A DNA stretch of 64,000 nucleotides, taken from Jacaranda mimosifolia (taxonomy: Eukaryota > Streptophyta > Magnoliopsida > Lamiales > Bignoniaceae). Positions 12,901 to 26,464 of this stretch are shown piece by piece. The DNA lies in contig CM032128.1 in NCBI GenBank assembly GCA_018894105.1, positions 26,497,299-26,561,298 of the forward strand, given 5' to 3'. Within the stretch, counting starts at the first letter, position 1. Each line of letters starts with the position of its first letter. Position numbers and translations under genes: made by a program. Below the pieces are notes generated by a model that worked only from the letters and a program-made list of their open reading frames with translations, was not told the DNA's origin and searched no databases.

Positions 12901-13982
12901 AATAAATGTGTTTACTTCAATGGCACTCAAAGTGAATTTGTTTTACTTTGCTTGTATGTTGACGACATTGTTGATAATGGGTAGCAATCAAGCTATCATC
13001 TTGAATACCAAGAAAATGCTTATGAAGCATTTTGACATGAAAGATATAAGTGTAGCGGATGTCATACTGAGGATCAAGATAATCAAAACGTTTGTCAGTC
13101 TGATTATAACTTAATCCCATTATATTGAGAAAATTCTCAAGAAATTTAATGTGTATGACAACACTCTTGTAAAAACGCCAATGGATCCTAATCAACATTT
13201 GAGTAACAATAGTGGTGAACCCGTGTCTCAAGTAGAATACTCGAGAATAATAGGTAGTTTGATGTTTCTAACAAACTATACCCATCCCGACATTGCATGC
13301 TCTATAAATAAGTGGAGTAGATTTATAAGCAATCCTGGTAAAGATCACTGGAAAGCACTAGCAAGGGTACTTAGATATCTTAAGTATACAATGGATTATA
13401 GGTTACATTGTACTAGATATCCTGTTGTATTACAAGGATATAGTGGTGCTAGCTGGATATTAGATACAAAGGACACCAACTCCACAAGTGGGTATGTTTT
13501 CACTCTAGGTGGAACTTTCGTGTCCTTGAAGTCCTCTAAACAAATATGTATTGCTCATTCTATGATGAAGTTTGAATTTATTACTTTAGATATAAAAAAT
13601 AAAAATAAAAAGAAGCAGAATGGCTCCGAAATTTCCCATAAGATATTCCTTGTTGACCTAAACTGGTTTCTACCATCATAATTTATTGAGATAGTCAATT
13701 AGCAACAGGAAGGGCTTAGAATAGTATGTATAATGGTAAATATCATCATATAAGATGACAAATAATACCATAAGGCAATTGATCTCAAATGGGGTAACAT
13801 CACTTGACTATATGATAGCCAAGGAGAATTTAGCAGATCCGTTAACTAAAGACCTACCCAGAGATCAAGTAAAATGTCTGTTGAGAGGAATGGGACTAAC
13901 CCATAAGTCCAAGAACCGACATAGTGAACACCCAACCATGATGATTAGAGATCCCAAGAACTTGGTTCAATGGAACAACTAA
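9991..13982 (+). pseudogene. copia A gag-pol polyprotein, broken
   Basis: Gag starts at an ATG at 9991 and is recognised by FNRIHFKRWQ and a zinc knuckle CYNCGKLNHEAKKY near 10775, whose last Cys is Tyr. The protease reads RIDTSATWHIC in place of the DSG motif. Then follow the pre-integrase zinc region with LWHIRLRHV and CEICVKPK (11360-11480), the integrase core TPLELIHSDICYLK and KSDRGGEYG (11519-11790), the reverse transcriptase remnants FWKKATNSEI and QMDVKTAFLNGE-like (12420-12740), and RNase H with [10 protein letters not shown] (13440-13600). There are many in-frame stops and frameshifts throughout. No active protein is expected. Confidence 0.88.
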
Positions 13983-14457
13983 TTTATGAAGGTTCATGTG
14001 AGCATTTCAACCCATTCATATGACATGGAAGTACTGCTAAGTAGGTACAAGGTTGAGTTTAAACTCTTAAAGAATCCCATAGCTAAAATAGTAGAGTATG
14101 GCAGGATACTCTATATATGAGATCACATATATAAGTGTGAAGACGGACCGCTTCATCATAAACACTTATGAATCCAAAATAGGTGTCCATGGTCAAAACA
14201 GACACAATCAAAAAGAACTAAAAAGCATAAGAACAGCTATTGTGTGGGGTACTATTGTCTTAGTTTACACCAACAGTTGAATAGTTCAAAAACTTCATGT
14301 TCATTGATTAGCCAAGTCAACCCGATAGTGCTTCACTAAGGAAGGTTTAAAGCCACAAGCTACCTATCCTGATGTAATAGTTGTTCACCTGAACTCTCTT
14401 ATGTCTGCATAAGCACATGCATCATCACTCGTATTAATTTCCATTCATGTGGGGGAA

Positions 14458-15450
14458 TATCGACAATTGGTCTTCTTTGACCAAATATTTAAGTGGGCTC
14501 AAAGCATTAATTTCTAAGATTAAGGTATGTATAGATGACAACAATATGATCAATTGACCAAGACCAATTTCAAGTCAATGAAAAATTAATGGTCAAAGTG
14601 AACTACTTGATAGTTGACTAAGAAAAATAGTAAATAAGCCAATAGAATGGGAAAAGAGAAACTTTGCCCTACATTGGAAGATGAATAAAATGTGGATTAA
14701 AATAAATATATCAAGTGTAGAGGTAAGGAATGGGTCCTTTAGGGCTACCACAAGTGTTTGGAAGGGAGATAACCTATATGGTAGTAGGTTCAATCCAACA
14801 CATGCGCGCTGCCCGCCTGCCCCACCCGTCCGATCGACCGACTCAGCTCATTTGGGCTGGGCTTGGCGTGGCGTGTCGTAGGCTTATGCTTGGGCTTAGA
14901 TTAAATTGCATTAGGCCTTCAGTCTAATATTAACTTTTCTTGACCAATTTCAATCTGATTTTTATTTGGCCCAATTATAGCATGTAGGAAGTTGAAAAAT
15001 GAGAAATTGATTTCAACTTATGGAAAAGCTAAAAATGAGCAAAATAAATCCTCCAATAGATGAAGCACCAAGACTACAGCTGGACTGTATCCTTCTAACT
15101 TTCTGCATTGGAAAAGTAGCTGTTGCTTGGGAAAAATTGTAGCTATTTTGACCATCTTTCTACTGTATCTTTGGCACTATAAATAAACAGTCCCAGATCT
15201 ATATCAATACATACAAGTAAATTTTCATACAACATTTCTGCATAGTCCATAAAAGAGAGTTCAGTGCGCTCGAGTTTGAAGTGATAATAGTGTGTAGTAC
15301 TGCTACTGTTTGATAAAGTTGTTGTAACTTGGGAGATGATAGCCAGTTTTTCATAAGCACTAGTGTAGGGCTAATTTATCTTAAAGATAGAGACATCCAC
15401 TCTCGCATTGACTACCAACTGATCACAAAATGTCTAGTATTGAAATAACA
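14458..15450 (+). repeat. 3' LTR of copia A
   Basis: It starts TATCGACAATTGG where the 5' LTR has TGTTGGAAATTAG, and ends GAAATAACA. It follows the polypurine tract, carries TATAAA at 15178-15183, and is followed by TCAAC. It represents the uninterrupted form of the LTR. Confidence 0.9.
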
Positions 15451-15455
15451 TCAAC

Positions 15456-17557
15456 CTCATGTGATATGTCAATACCATCGCTCAGAATAGATTCAAGGTA
15501 AGCCACCACAAGATGATGTTGAAAGTTGATGGGGTCTTGACCAACAAGAATCTAACCATCTTTGTTATTCGTCGAGGATGAGTGCCCAAAAAAAAAGATA
15601 GAGGGATTTCTCATAGTATTTCTATAGCGTCGCTGGTAAACTCCACTAGAGGGAAATTGATCTTCTGCAGCTAGGCATTGTCTACTCCAAGATGGAGAAA
15701 TGAATCATGGAAAAAGATATTAGCTGAGCTTCTGCTATCCACCAGTATCTTCTTCACCTTGAAATTGACAAGAGATGTAGAGATCACTAACGCATTGTTG
15801 TGTTCTCCTCGTCTGGGCCCCATGTCATATTCTCTAAAAGTGATGATGGGCATTGAAGGATGCATTTTCCAATATGGAATCAACTGAATGAGTCTGTATC
15901 TACCTTGTTGCCCACACCGGTACCTTTCTTGCATTTTTGGAGTCCCTCTAGTTGGTTCTCCTAAGATCACCGAGATGACATTGGCCAATGGGAGATTTTT
16001 CGAGTCACATTGATGCTATTAGTCTTTGGGCTCCAGATGATCATTAGGCCATCCTTGATGATTCTCATTTCCTCAAGCTCTTAGATCCTTTCTACAACTA
16101 CTCAGCCTCTATGCCATATATTTTTTTAAGGTGTCTATTCTGGATCAATCACTCAATCTCGTCCTCCAAATGTCTACACTCTTGAGCGATAGGTCTATAA
16201 TCACAGTGAAAACTGCACCATTAGTAAGATTTCTACTTCTTAGATCATCCATCGTCTTTTGAGGGGCCTACTAGATAAGGTCCCGCTATAACGCCAAGGT
16301 CAAGATCTCCGTTTTGGGGGCTGTGGGTAGAGTATAGGTGGTGGAAGCCCATGAAGGCTTGTGGTCTCTTGGCTTTTTGTTCCTGTTGTTGTTCCCCTTA
16401 TCACGTGCCCTACTCTGGTTTATGTCCTGAGAAATCACAACTTCCTCGATCTTGATGTATATCTTCAGGGGCACAAAAGCGCTTCCAAAGTAACAGAGGG
16501 TTTTCTGGTTAGAGATTCCCAGAACTTCAGGTGTTTCAAGTTTTGTTGGATGATGATGGGCAAGAGCTTTTAATTGATGTGAAGGATTTCATGTACTGCC
16601 TAGACAAAACGATTGAGATACTTTTTGAGGGACTATCATCTTTCTACTTGAAGGTGAATAAATATACCGCTATCTTCGAGTATTTGCAATTGATGGAGAA
16701 GTTTTGCAGGAAGCTACGCTAATAGCTCCCAGCTCATGGTGGATCTAGTTAGTATCTGGTTGAACCACATCAAGATATGCTTGGTGAGAAAACACCTTAC
16801 AGTATGTTACTTCACAGTTTGTAAAACTCTATTCTCGCTAGGAAGTTGTCTAGATGCCCCTGCAAATCCACCATGCTATCAAACTATGGCAGGTTGGCTA
16901 TCTTCATTCCAAGGGGATGCATTTCTACTAAAATAGCTGGACAGAAAGGACTGCATCTCGGGAAAACGACAGTTAGGTGAGGGTATTGGCTTTCTGCTCC
17001 TCCCAAAGATTGCGGCACCAGTGAGTAAGTCTAGACTTTGGTAGTAGTAGACAGTTACCTGGAGGAATTTGCTTAGAGGGATGAGTCATGTCCACCTATT
17101 AACGTATAGGATGAGCAGTAGTTCACTCAAAGTTTGTTCTCTGCTTGGTTCTTTCTGGGGATGATGAAGCCTATGAATCCAGCAACAGGACTACTACTAC
17201 TCCTGGGGGTTGCATTCCTCATTAAATTGGGCAATTGCTCTAGTCGCAGCTTGGGCATTGACATTCTCTAGCAAGGCCTTCAAACCTCTTGAGTTATCTA
17301 CAAAATTGGATCTCAAGAAGGTGGTGCCTACTGCACTAGTATCTCCTTTAGTGTCAATTGCACTTCTGGGGCGGGCTTTGACACCAGACGTGACTACACT
17401 TCAAGATAGCTCTCCACATTCTCCAACCTTGGGACCACCTAGTTGTTAGAGTCTCGAACTCTAATTTACTCTGTACTCTCGACGTTCCTTGTTCACCATC
17501 TAGAGTTCCCTCAAACGAGCACCAAGATGATGCTGCATGGACATGGGTTGGGATCAT
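15456..17557 (-). pseudogene. Tat-type gypsy gag-protease, 5' piece
   Basis: On the minus strand the gag start is near 17557. The gag C-terminus near 16240-16080 carries FHCDY..IAQECRHLEDEIE, the form of the family zinc motif with H and C. The protease segment at 15988-15671 reads VKKILVDSRSSANIFF where active elements have D-T/S-G-S-S; the G is replaced by R. Two similar N-terminal segments occur at about 37950 (+) and in the element at 57128, so these belong to related families. Stops and frameshifts are frequent. Copia A interrupts the frame after 15456; the sequel is at 8091-7925. Confidence 0.8.
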
Positions 17558-18075
17558 TTTCAGTAGTCAACAAAATTTCAATTTTTTGTCTTTGAAATGT
17601 GATGCAAGAAGTTCCTAATTCTCGAATATTCTTGAATTTTTTTTTGAAATTCTTGCGAATCATTTTTTGTGCCCAAAATCTCCTTAGTGCTTACTATTGT
17701 AGTCTTTTTTTAGTGGGCTTTGGCTCATTAAGATTTTGATGCTTTTTTTGGTAGACTCGGTTAATTGGATTCTCTAACCTTTTATTCATTTTATTTATTT
17801 GATCCATTGAGCCTTTTTAGTCCTTTTTACTTTTTTTTATCCTTGTGGTCTTAATTACTCATATAAAAAATGATTCATGTAACATTAAAAAAAAAAAAAA
17901 ACTAAATGCTTAAGTAATTTGAATTTTAAAAATAAAGTTATTGCCAAGTACCAAATACATAAAACATTATATATGAAAAAAAAAATATATTTTGAATATC
18001 TAAACTTAAAATAAATTATTATATAATGATCTAATCTATTGCATAAAGCACTCTTTTGAATAAATATGAATAGTT
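17558..18075 (-). other. Gypsy leader remnant and AT-rich DNA
   Basis: On the minus strand, 17850-17600 resembles the leader at 37620-37850 (+): purine-rich runs, GCCCA.AAA and GATTCGCAA motifs in the same order. This suggests the 5' untranslated region of the Tat element. 17870-18075 is plain AT-rich DNA ending at the copia B target site. Confidence 0.45.
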
Positions 18076-18080
18076 ATTTA

Positions 18081-18868
18081 TGAAAAATTCAGCATATTTA
18101 TATGTCAAAATTAAATAGTTGAGTAAGAAATTTGAGTTTAAATTGAGAACTAATATAAGGACATTTTAGTGGGTAGAACGAGTCTACCTACTTTGGGAAA
18201 AAGGGTGCAGCTTTGGAATAAAATAATTAAAGTTTATTTTTAATATATTCCGATAGACACACTCATATAGAAAAATTAGCTCAAAAGCTATAGCTATGAC
18301 TTGAGATCCTAACTCTTTAGTAGACTTGTCACTCTTCATTAAAAGAGTAAAGTTACGGGATTTTATCCTATAATTGTGTTCTTAAAAGAAAAGAATTATG
18401 ATTCTAGTGAAAAATCATGTCTTGTCAACAAAATTACACTGCACAACTATGAATATGAGCACCTAGAACCAACCCAAATCACTAGAAAAAATAAGCATAC
18501 ATACTAACATTATGTCTCTACATTACATACTTATACACTGTCCATTGAAAAAGAGTTCCAAGTTAGTAAAGTTCGATAGTTCCGTTCTATGAGAGTGCTA
18601 CCTTACATTGGAAGAGAGCCGTTGTATCTTGGGAGGTTAATTGCCATGAGCATTCTAGCATCGTGTGAGGGGCAATATTACCTTAAGGAGATTGTTGGAG
18701 CAACAGGCATCGGCTAATACAATTTTTATTTTGCATCCAATGAGGTTTTCTGTTACTTTCTTTAAACATTATCTCATGTTACATCATTTTATACGATTAT
18801 ATATTTTAATTGTATATATTTGCACAAAGCACAAGCATACACGGTATCTTTGTTAAATTTATCTAACA
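18081..18868 (+). repeat. 5' LTR of copia B
   Basis: 788 bp, from TGAAAAATTC to ATCTAACA. It carries ATATTACCTTAAG at 18675-18687, an exact complement of 18871-18883 just after the LTR. The TATA box seen in the 3' LTR (CTATAAATAGG) is degraded here to CTATGAATATG near 18446. Confidence 0.92.
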
Positions 18869-18870
18869 AG

Positions 18871-18883
18871 CTTAAGGTAATAT
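18871..18883 (+). other. Primer-site position of copia B, complementary to its own LTR
   Basis: CTTAAGGTAATAT begins at the third base after the 5' LTR, the same spacing as in copia A. It pairs perfectly (13 of 13) with 18675-18687 in the LTR, and with 23944-23956 in the 3' LTR with one mismatch. No match to the initiator-Met primer-binding site is present. Confidence 0.6.
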
Positions 18884-19510
18884 CTGTTCCGTTTACTTAT
18901 GCTTAATTAATTTCCTATCCACAAATATATGCGCAAAGTTTATGTGTTGACAAATTATTATACATCTTTCTGTAAAAGTAGTAATAGAAATTTGCCTGGA
19001 AACTTGTTTCTATTTTCCTAATCAAGTTTAGTTCTTGTTGCATTTTACTATAAATTTTGCTTAAGTAAGGATTAAGGAAAGTAATTCTGGTTAATCGTGT
19101 GTGGCTTGCCTACGTGATACACACTGTTTCTAATGCATGACCACTTTGGTTTTAAAAGGAAATTAGGTTCTGATATATGTACATATATATATTATGTGAA
19201 TTTTACAACTTGCATAAGAATTTTTTTCTTTGTTGTGAAATTCATATTTAACTAGATTTAAGTTTTGTTGTGCCTTAAGTAATGATTGTTTAGTATATGT
19301 CTATACACTACTGTTCAAATAGTTATCTATCTTGGTTTATGCGTGGAACATTTGTATTGGAAAAGAAATCCTCTTTTTTATATATATGCAGTTTGTCAAG
19401 ACTAATAAAATCAATTTAAGCACACATATTTTTCATACTGCTTCTATCATTTAAACGTACAGTTTTTGTTCTACGTTGTTTACTTGATATATATTTGTTC
19501 AAAATAAGAA
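18884..19510 (+). other. Untranslated leader of copia B
   Basis: About 630 bp of AT-rich sequence between the primer-site position and the first ATG of the gag remnant. No ORF of note and no inserted element is visible. Confidence 0.6.
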
Positions 19511-22500
19511 ATGGCAAATAATGAGATGCCTGTTATCAATGTTAAGTCCAACACTGTCGGTGTTGGTAATGGAGGATGTCTAATTTCGGGCGTTCCTACT
19601 CTAGTTGCTTATGCACCTATTATGGTGGGACAAGTTGAGAAGCCCAAAAAATTGAACGGGCATAAGGAGATGAATCCTGATATCAATAAGATGGACAAAC
19701 TACCCTATGAGGTAAGAGATATGAATTTGTCAGCAATTGTTTTCGAGGTAAACCTAGCTAAAAATACCGATCAATGGTGGGTGGACAAGGGGGCCACTCG
19801 ACATGTGTGTGCCGAAAGAAATATGTTTGCAACCTATAAGGAGGTTGAGGATGAAATTTTGTACATGGGAAATTCCTCAATCTTCAAGGTGTATGGAGTT
19901 AGCAAAGTAATATTGAAAATGACCTCCGGAAAAGAGTTGACTCTCAACAATGTGCTTCACGTGCTCGAGATTAGAAGGAATTTAGTGTCAGGGCCAATGT
20001 TAAGTAGGAATGGATTTAAAATGGTATTTGACTCCAACAAGTTTGTACTAACTAAAAATGGAATACTTGTTGGTAAAGGTAATTTGTGCAATGGTCTTTT
20101 TAAGATGAATGTAATGGCCATCATAATACAAAATGGAACAAGTGTTGATTCTAATAATAAAATAAACTCTTCCTACTTGCTTGAGTTGTCTAGTTTATTG
20201 CATCATAGATTAGGGCATGTTAATTACAAGTCAATCTCTAAACTTGTGAACATTGGATTCAAAATTAAATATTGACTTAAAATCAAGATGTGAAATTTGC
20301 ATTGAGGCAAAGATGACCCAAATTCCTTTCAAATCAATTTAGAGAAGTACTAAACCATTAGATTTAATTCACACTGATATATGTGATTTAAAAATGGTGC
20401 AATCTAGAGGTGGAAATAAATATTTTATTACTTTTATTGATGATTGCACTGGGTATTGCTATGTTTACTTATTTTCAAGTAAAGATGAGGCTTTGGAAGT
20501 ATTTAAATAATATAAAAATGAGTTTGAAAATCAACTTGGGAGGAAAATAAAAATTCATCGAAGTGATAGAGGAAGGGAATATGTTTACCCATTTGAAGAG
20601 TTTTGTGCAAAATATGGAATAATCCATGAAGTGACAGCTCCATATGCACCTCAATCAAATGGCATTACAGAACGTAAAAATAGAACATTGAAAGAAATGA
20701 TGAACGTTTTGCTAATAAATGCAAGAGCACGTCAAAACATATGGGGAGAGGCAGTATTAACTGCAAACCACATACTTAATAAGTTACCTCATAAGAAACT
20801 AGAAAAAACACCTTATGAAACTTGGAAAGGTCGTTCACCTTCCTACCAATATCTTCGAGTGTGGGGGTATCTAGCTAAGGTAGGAGTTCCACCTCCTAAA
20901 ATGGTCAAGATATGACCTAAAACAGTTGACGAAATCTTTATTGGGTATGCACAACATGATGCAGGGTATATATTCCTTATATATAAATATGATATAGATG
21001 ATATTCATGTTAACACTATTATCGAGTCAAGGAATGTAAGTTTCCTTGAGGATGTGTTTCTTTGGAAAAGGAAAGAAGGACAAATCTTAATTAAAAGACC
21101 TCAAGAAGTTCAAGAATTGGACAAAGAGGAAAATGAACTTAAACATAGCAAGAGGGCTAGATACCTAAGTCATTTGGACCCAATTTCTTAACTTATGTGC
21201 TAGAAAGTGAGCCACAAACTTTCACTGAGGCTATGACAATAGCAGAAGCTCCATTATGGAGAAAGACGGTAAAAAGCAAAATTGAGTCCATCATGCGAAA
21301 CCACACATCAAAATTGGTGGATCTTTCTCCTGGAAATAAACCTTTAAGGTGTAAATGGAATTTCAAGAAAAAGATGAAAGTAGATGGTAAAATAGATAAA
21401 TATAAGATGAGATTAGTAGTCAAAGGATATAGACAAAAGGAAAGTCTTGATTACTTTGACACTTACTCACCAGTGACGATAATAACATCTATTAGGTTAT
21501 TAATTGCATTTGCAGCTATCAATAACCACGAGATTCATCAAATGGATGTTAAAACAGCTTTCCAAAATGGTAACTTAGATGAGGAAATTTATATGGAACA
21601 ACCAGAAGGGTTTGTGGTTCCAATGCAAGAGAAAAAAAACATGTAAGCTGATTAAGTCATTATACGGCTTAAAACAAGCACCTAAACAATAACATGTAAA
21701 GTTTGATCAAGTCATGCTTGCAAATGGTGTTAGGATCAATGAATGCGATAAATATATGTATGTCAAGGGCACCGCTTCCAAGTATGTCATTATGTGTCTA
21801 TATGTAGATGATATGCAAATTATGGGAAGCAACAATAACATAATCAAAGAGACAAAAAAGCTGTTGAGCATCAATTTTGATATGAAAAATATGGGAGTAG
21901 CGGATGTAATCCTTGGAATAAAAATTATTAAGACATCTCATGGGCTAGCGCTAACACAATCTCACTATATTGAGAAAGTGTTACAAAAGTTCTTGAGACA
22001 AGAGCATGGACTTGCAAAAACTCCTATAGATGCAAATTAACGACTTACCAAAAATAAAGGTGAGGCAAAGGCTCAACTAGATTATGCGCGTATAATTGAG
22101 AGCCTCATGTACATCATGAATTGCACAAGACCTGATATAGCATGTGTTGTTGGTAAGCTAAGTAGATTTACTAGCAACCCAGGTCAAGTGCATTGGATTG
22201 CACTAATTAGAGTCTTAAGGTACTTGCAATATACCTTAAGTTATGGACTGCATTATACAAGATATCCGATTGTAATAGAAGGTTACAGCGATGCTAATTG
22301 GATATCAGACTCCAGTGAAACTAAGTCCACAAGTGGATATGTTTTCACTTTAGGAGGAGGAGCCATCTCGTGGAAATCCTCAAAACAAACCTGCATAGCT
22401 AGGTCAACTATGGAATCTAAATTCATAGCGTTGGACAAAATAGGTGAGGAAGCAGAATGGCTATGCCATTTCTTGAAAGATATCCCAAATTGGCCCCAAC

Positions 22501-22749
22501 TTGTGCCTACAATTTGCGTTCATTGTGATAGTCAATCGGCAATTGGTAGAGCATAAAGTAGTATACAACGGTAAGTCTAGACATATAGATCGTAGACATA
22601 ATACCGTTAGACAACTACTCTCTAATGGAGTTATCTCTATGGATTATGTGAGATCAAAATAAAACACTACGGATCCACTAACCAAAGGCTTAAATAGAGA
22701 GCAAGTTGAAAAATTATGGAAGGGAATGGGACTTAAGCCTATAAAATAA
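19511..22749 (+). pseudogene. copia B gag(deleted)-pol polyprotein
   Basis: The first frame (19511-20275) joins a gag N-terminus ending VEKPKKLNG directly to the region before the protease, so most of gag including the zinc knuckle is missing without loss of frame. The protease reads WWVDKGATRHVC, with K replacing S of the DSG motif. The next parts are LHHRLGHVNYKS, then integrase core LDLIHTDICDLK, HRSDRGREY and YAPQSNGITERKNRT (20340-20915), reverse transcriptase with DVKTAFQNG and an intact YVDDM catalytic box (21197-22040), and RNase H with [16 protein letters not shown] and CDSQSA (22107-22556). The frame ends at a stop at 22747-22749. A handful of stops separate the pieces; the protein is probably inactive but many catalytic residues survive. 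Confidence 0.88.
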
Positions 22750-23345
22750 ATGAGGTACTACAATGGGAACCCTACCTATGTGACTGGAGATCCCAAGAAA
22801 TAGGTTCAAAGGGAAAAACAAGTTGTTGTGTCCTGACATGGATTCACTATGGGGATCCAACCACCATCCTATTCCTTTAATAAGTAGACAGTGCCACCTG
22901 TAAAGTTTAAGGTTAAGCTTTGCTTTTAATGGCTCTTATACTTTGAATCTTCAAGTAGGGGTGCAGCAGGAACCTTTAATAAGAAACCACCTATATGAGT
23001 AGGGACTGGGCTGGTCCTATGAGAATTTTTAAGGCTAAATTCTCAGAAAGTACTCATGAATCCCAAGAATTGCTCAGGGCCGAAATAAACACAATCGTAA
23101 GAACTTAAACTGACTATTGGGCGAAGTTATGTGAAGTTCTATTATCTTGGTGTACACAAAAAACCGAACAATTCAAGACATCACGTTCACTGATTGGTGA
23201 GTACATCCGATAGTTCTCACAAGGGACGGTTAAAAGCCACAAACTACCTATCTCGATGCAGTTTCACTTAAGCTGGAACTCTTTTGTGTGTGTCTGCATT
23301 CATATGCATAGTTGGCAAGATAATTTTCTTATTCATGTGGGGGAT

Positions 23346-24137
23346 TGTAAATTTCGGCATATTTATATGCCAAAATTAAATAATTGAATAAGAAAATTGA
23401 GTTTAAATTGAGAAATAATATAAAGACATTTTAGTGGGTAGAATGAGTCTACCTGCTTTGGGAAAAAAGGTACGGCTATGTAAATAAAATAATTAAAGTT
23501 TATTTTTAATATATTCCGATAGACACACCCATATAGAAAAGTTAGCTCAAAAGCTAGAGCTATGACTTGAGATCCTAATTCTTTCATAGAGCTATGACTC
23601 TTCATTAAAAGAGTAAAGTTAAGAGATTTTATCTTATAGTTGTGTCCTTAAAAGAAAGAATTATAATTCTAGTGAAGAATCATGTCTTGTCAACAAGTTT
23701 GCATTGCAAAACTATAAATAGGAGCGCCTAGAACCAACCCAAATCACTAGAAAAAAAAAAAGTATACATACTAGCATTCTGTCTCACTACATTACACACT
23801 TATACACTATCCATTAAAGAAGAATTCCAAGTTAGTAAATTTCGATAGTTCCATTCTATTGGACTGCTACCTTACATCGGAAGAGAGCCGTTGTATCTTG
23901 GAAAGTTAATTGCCATGAGCCTTCTAGTACCGTGTGAGGGGCAACATTACCTTAAGGAGACTGCTGGAGCAACAGGCCTCGGCTAATACAATTTTTATTT
24001 TGCATTCAAGGAGGTTTTCTGTTACTTTCTTTAAACATTATCTCGTGTTACATCATTTTATACGGTTATATATTTTAATTGTATATATTTGTACAAAGCA
24101 CAAGCATACACGGTATCTTTGTTAAATATATCTAACA
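23346..24137 (+). repeat. 3' LTR of copia B
   Basis: 792 bp, from TGTAAATTTC to ATCTAACA, followed by ATTTA. It carries a clear TATA box CTATAAATAGG at about 23712. Confidence 0.92.
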
Positions 24138-24142
24138 ATTTA

Positions 24143-26000
24143 TTTGATCAATGTAAAAACAGGTTAATTTAATTTTCCACATAAGATGTTCGATATTCCT
24201 TTTTTTCTACAATTGTATAAAAATATATGTATTCATCTTTATTTAGAAGTGACCAAAATTCATTTACATAACACAATTAGTTACTTAATTTAAGTTAAAT
24301 AAATAGAAATATACTATTTCTCTTTAATACATTGTGTATATTATCCCTATTTATTGTTTTAGCTTTTAAATTTTGAATTACTTATGTTACTGATTGTTCT
24401 CTTTATGCTATGAGGAGAAAAAAATAATTTTCTCGCTCCTAGCGAGGAGATAAAAATTAATAAAGAAAAATTTTGAAATTAAATTTGGGGTGTAATATGC
24501 AGAACTCGACAATTTTGTCTGAAAATTTAGTGAGGAGCAAATGTTACACTTTTTTATATTTAGCTGTTGAATAAGATATTTCGGAAGTTTTGAGGGGTAA
24601 AATCTGTACTACCTAAAACAATCACATTGTCTTTTTATTGAGTGTCCGTATTAGCATAAATCTCGTGCTATGCACGATTTGTTCATTCAATTAAATTAAG
24701 TAAAATGAATTTATAAATATATAATTAATTTATTATACTTTTATAAATATAATAAATTTTTTTATATTCAATTATTAAAATATTATTATTTTTGAAAAAA
24801 TATTGTTTCAATAGTTAACTAATAATGCCAAATAGTATCAACTAGAACAAAAATAATATGGTATATTAATATTAAGTAAAAATATTTCTACATATTGTGT
24901 GTGTGTGTGTGTATTACAATTTCATATTAAGGTACATGTGTAAAAAAAAATTTTATAGAATATAAATAATGATAGAACTATATTATAATTAAAACAATAA
25001 GAAAATTAAGATCACAAGTTACGAATCTGTGTCAAGGTATGGGATACAAATATTTAAATAAATAAAAAATTTGAAAAATAGAGAACTAAAGGATATAAAT
25101 GATATAACTTTTCTACAAATTTTTTGATGGAATTCGTCAGGGAGAAGCAAATATTAACTCGAAATATAAAATACCGATTAAATATTCTGTTGAAAATTTG
25201 TCAGAAAGGTTTTCGATAAAAGTCCATCAGAATTTTGCTAGAAATCTCTTGAAAAAGTCCATTTTGCAATGAAAATTTTCGAGCTTTCCTCTAAAAATTC
25301 CATTGAAAATTTTGCATTCTTTTATAATATTTGTACTAAATCTCACGACCTTTATATGTATATATATATATATATGAAGTAGAAGAAAATTTTAACTACT
25401 TGAAAATCTTTTATATTATCCCATCAATATACATAATCTTAAAAAATAATATCAAATTTTTTATTCAATAAGATTTTAGATCACGTGCCACAACTTGATT
25501 TGTCGCTATATTATTAGACTACAAGATGTTAGTTTACTGGTTGAAATATCTCAATAAAAATTAAAGATTTTATCAATTGTTAATAATTTATCTAGTAGTT
25601 AATGAAGAAAATAGATTATATGTGAATTTAAATCAAGTTGTTACTTATCTAAATAAATTTTAGATTTTCTTAGGCAAAGACAAGTAATTAACAATCAAAG
25701 GGAATTAAAAAATTAAAATTTTGATCAAAATTACACAATTGCAAATCCCACATCATTGTGCTATATATAATAGTATGAATTTCTAATTGAAATCTCAACC
25801 TTATTCAGCTAACAGTTCTTTCATTTTAATTTCTCCATATTAGTCCTCTTGGGCCGCTAATTTTAATCGCAATTTGGACAGTACTTCTCCATTAGGTTGA
25901 AATGGCCCAAATGTCTGTTAGGGCTGGACTAAGTCCTTGGATTTAATTCTTAGTGTGCGTGTGCGTGTGCCTGTGCGTGTGTAAATAAAAAAGATAATTC
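24143..26000. other. AT-rich intergenic sequence with repeat remnants
   Basis: AT-rich DNA with a (GT)n tract at about 24895-24913, a degenerate CGTGC..GCACG hairpin near 24668, repeated GAAAATTTT / CCATCAGAAATTTT-like motifs at 25100-25320 that look like subterminal repeats of a DNA transposon, and a (GTGTGC)n stretch near 25956. No gene is visible. Confidence 0.5.
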
Positions 26001-26003
26001 TTT

Positions 26004-26464
26004 ACATACTATAAAAATATTATATTAGTAATAAAATAATATGTGACAATGTAAAAATTATCACTAATAATATGTATTAAATGACAGTAGCTTTTATTTT
26101 TTCACTAGTGATATTTTTTAAGCGACAATAATTTTTATTTTATTACAATATAACTCATTAGTGATAAAAACTAATATTTTAAATTATCACTATCAACAAC
26201 TAGTGGCATCCCTATACTGATAACCTAGTAACAATAAAAATAACACTATAATTTGTGACAAGATTTTTATTATAACTAAGTTGTCACCATAGATGTGTTA
26301 CTAATTGCCAATGGTGACAACTTAAACACTATTATTGTCACTATTTTGTCCGTAAAAATTATTAAGGTGACAAACAAAATACTTTGTCATCTAATATATA
26401 TATAATTAGTGATAATTTTTATATTATTACTTATTATTTTGTCATTATCATTTTCTTATAGTGA
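26004..26464. mobile_element. CACTA-like MITE candidate
   Basis: The right end reads, on the minus strand, CACTATAAGAAAATGATAA, the classic start of plant CACTA elements. The left end near 26004 starts ACTATAAAAATATTA and is a weaker match. The interior is packed with GTGACA / TGTCAC motifs, including a perfect 13-bp hairpin stem (26278-26290 with 26311-26323). A diverged relative lies at about 49769-49900. No 3-bp target duplication could be confirmed. Confidence 0.45.

Larger units (their letters stand above)
8097..15450 (+). mobile_element. Ty1/copia retrotransposon A, complete but degraded
   Basis: The two LTRs (8097-9959 and 14458-15450) flank a gag-pol region and are bordered by a perfect 5-bp target duplication TCAAC. 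A polypurine tract ATGTGGGGGA precedes the 3' LTR at 14448-14457. The LTR sequences have clearly diverged and the coding region is full of stops, so the insertion is old. It landed inside the coding region of a minus-strand Tat gypsy element. Its own 5' LTR was later hit by an 837-bp hAT-like element. The usual initiator-Met tRNA primer-binding site is absent after the 5' LTR. Confidence 0.92.
18081..24137 (+). mobile_element. Ty1/copia retrotransposon B, complete with target duplication
   Basis: LTRs at 18081-18868 and 23346-24137 flank a gag-pol region. The 5-bp target duplication ATTTA is perfect (18076-18080 and 24138-24142). The polypurine tract CATGTGGGGGAT precedes the 3' LTR. The LTRs are more alike than those of copia A, so this insertion is younger. 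Most of gag is missing, and the frame is broken by only a few lesions. As in copia A, there is no initiator-Met primer-binding site but a self-complementary stretch in its place. Confidence 0.93.
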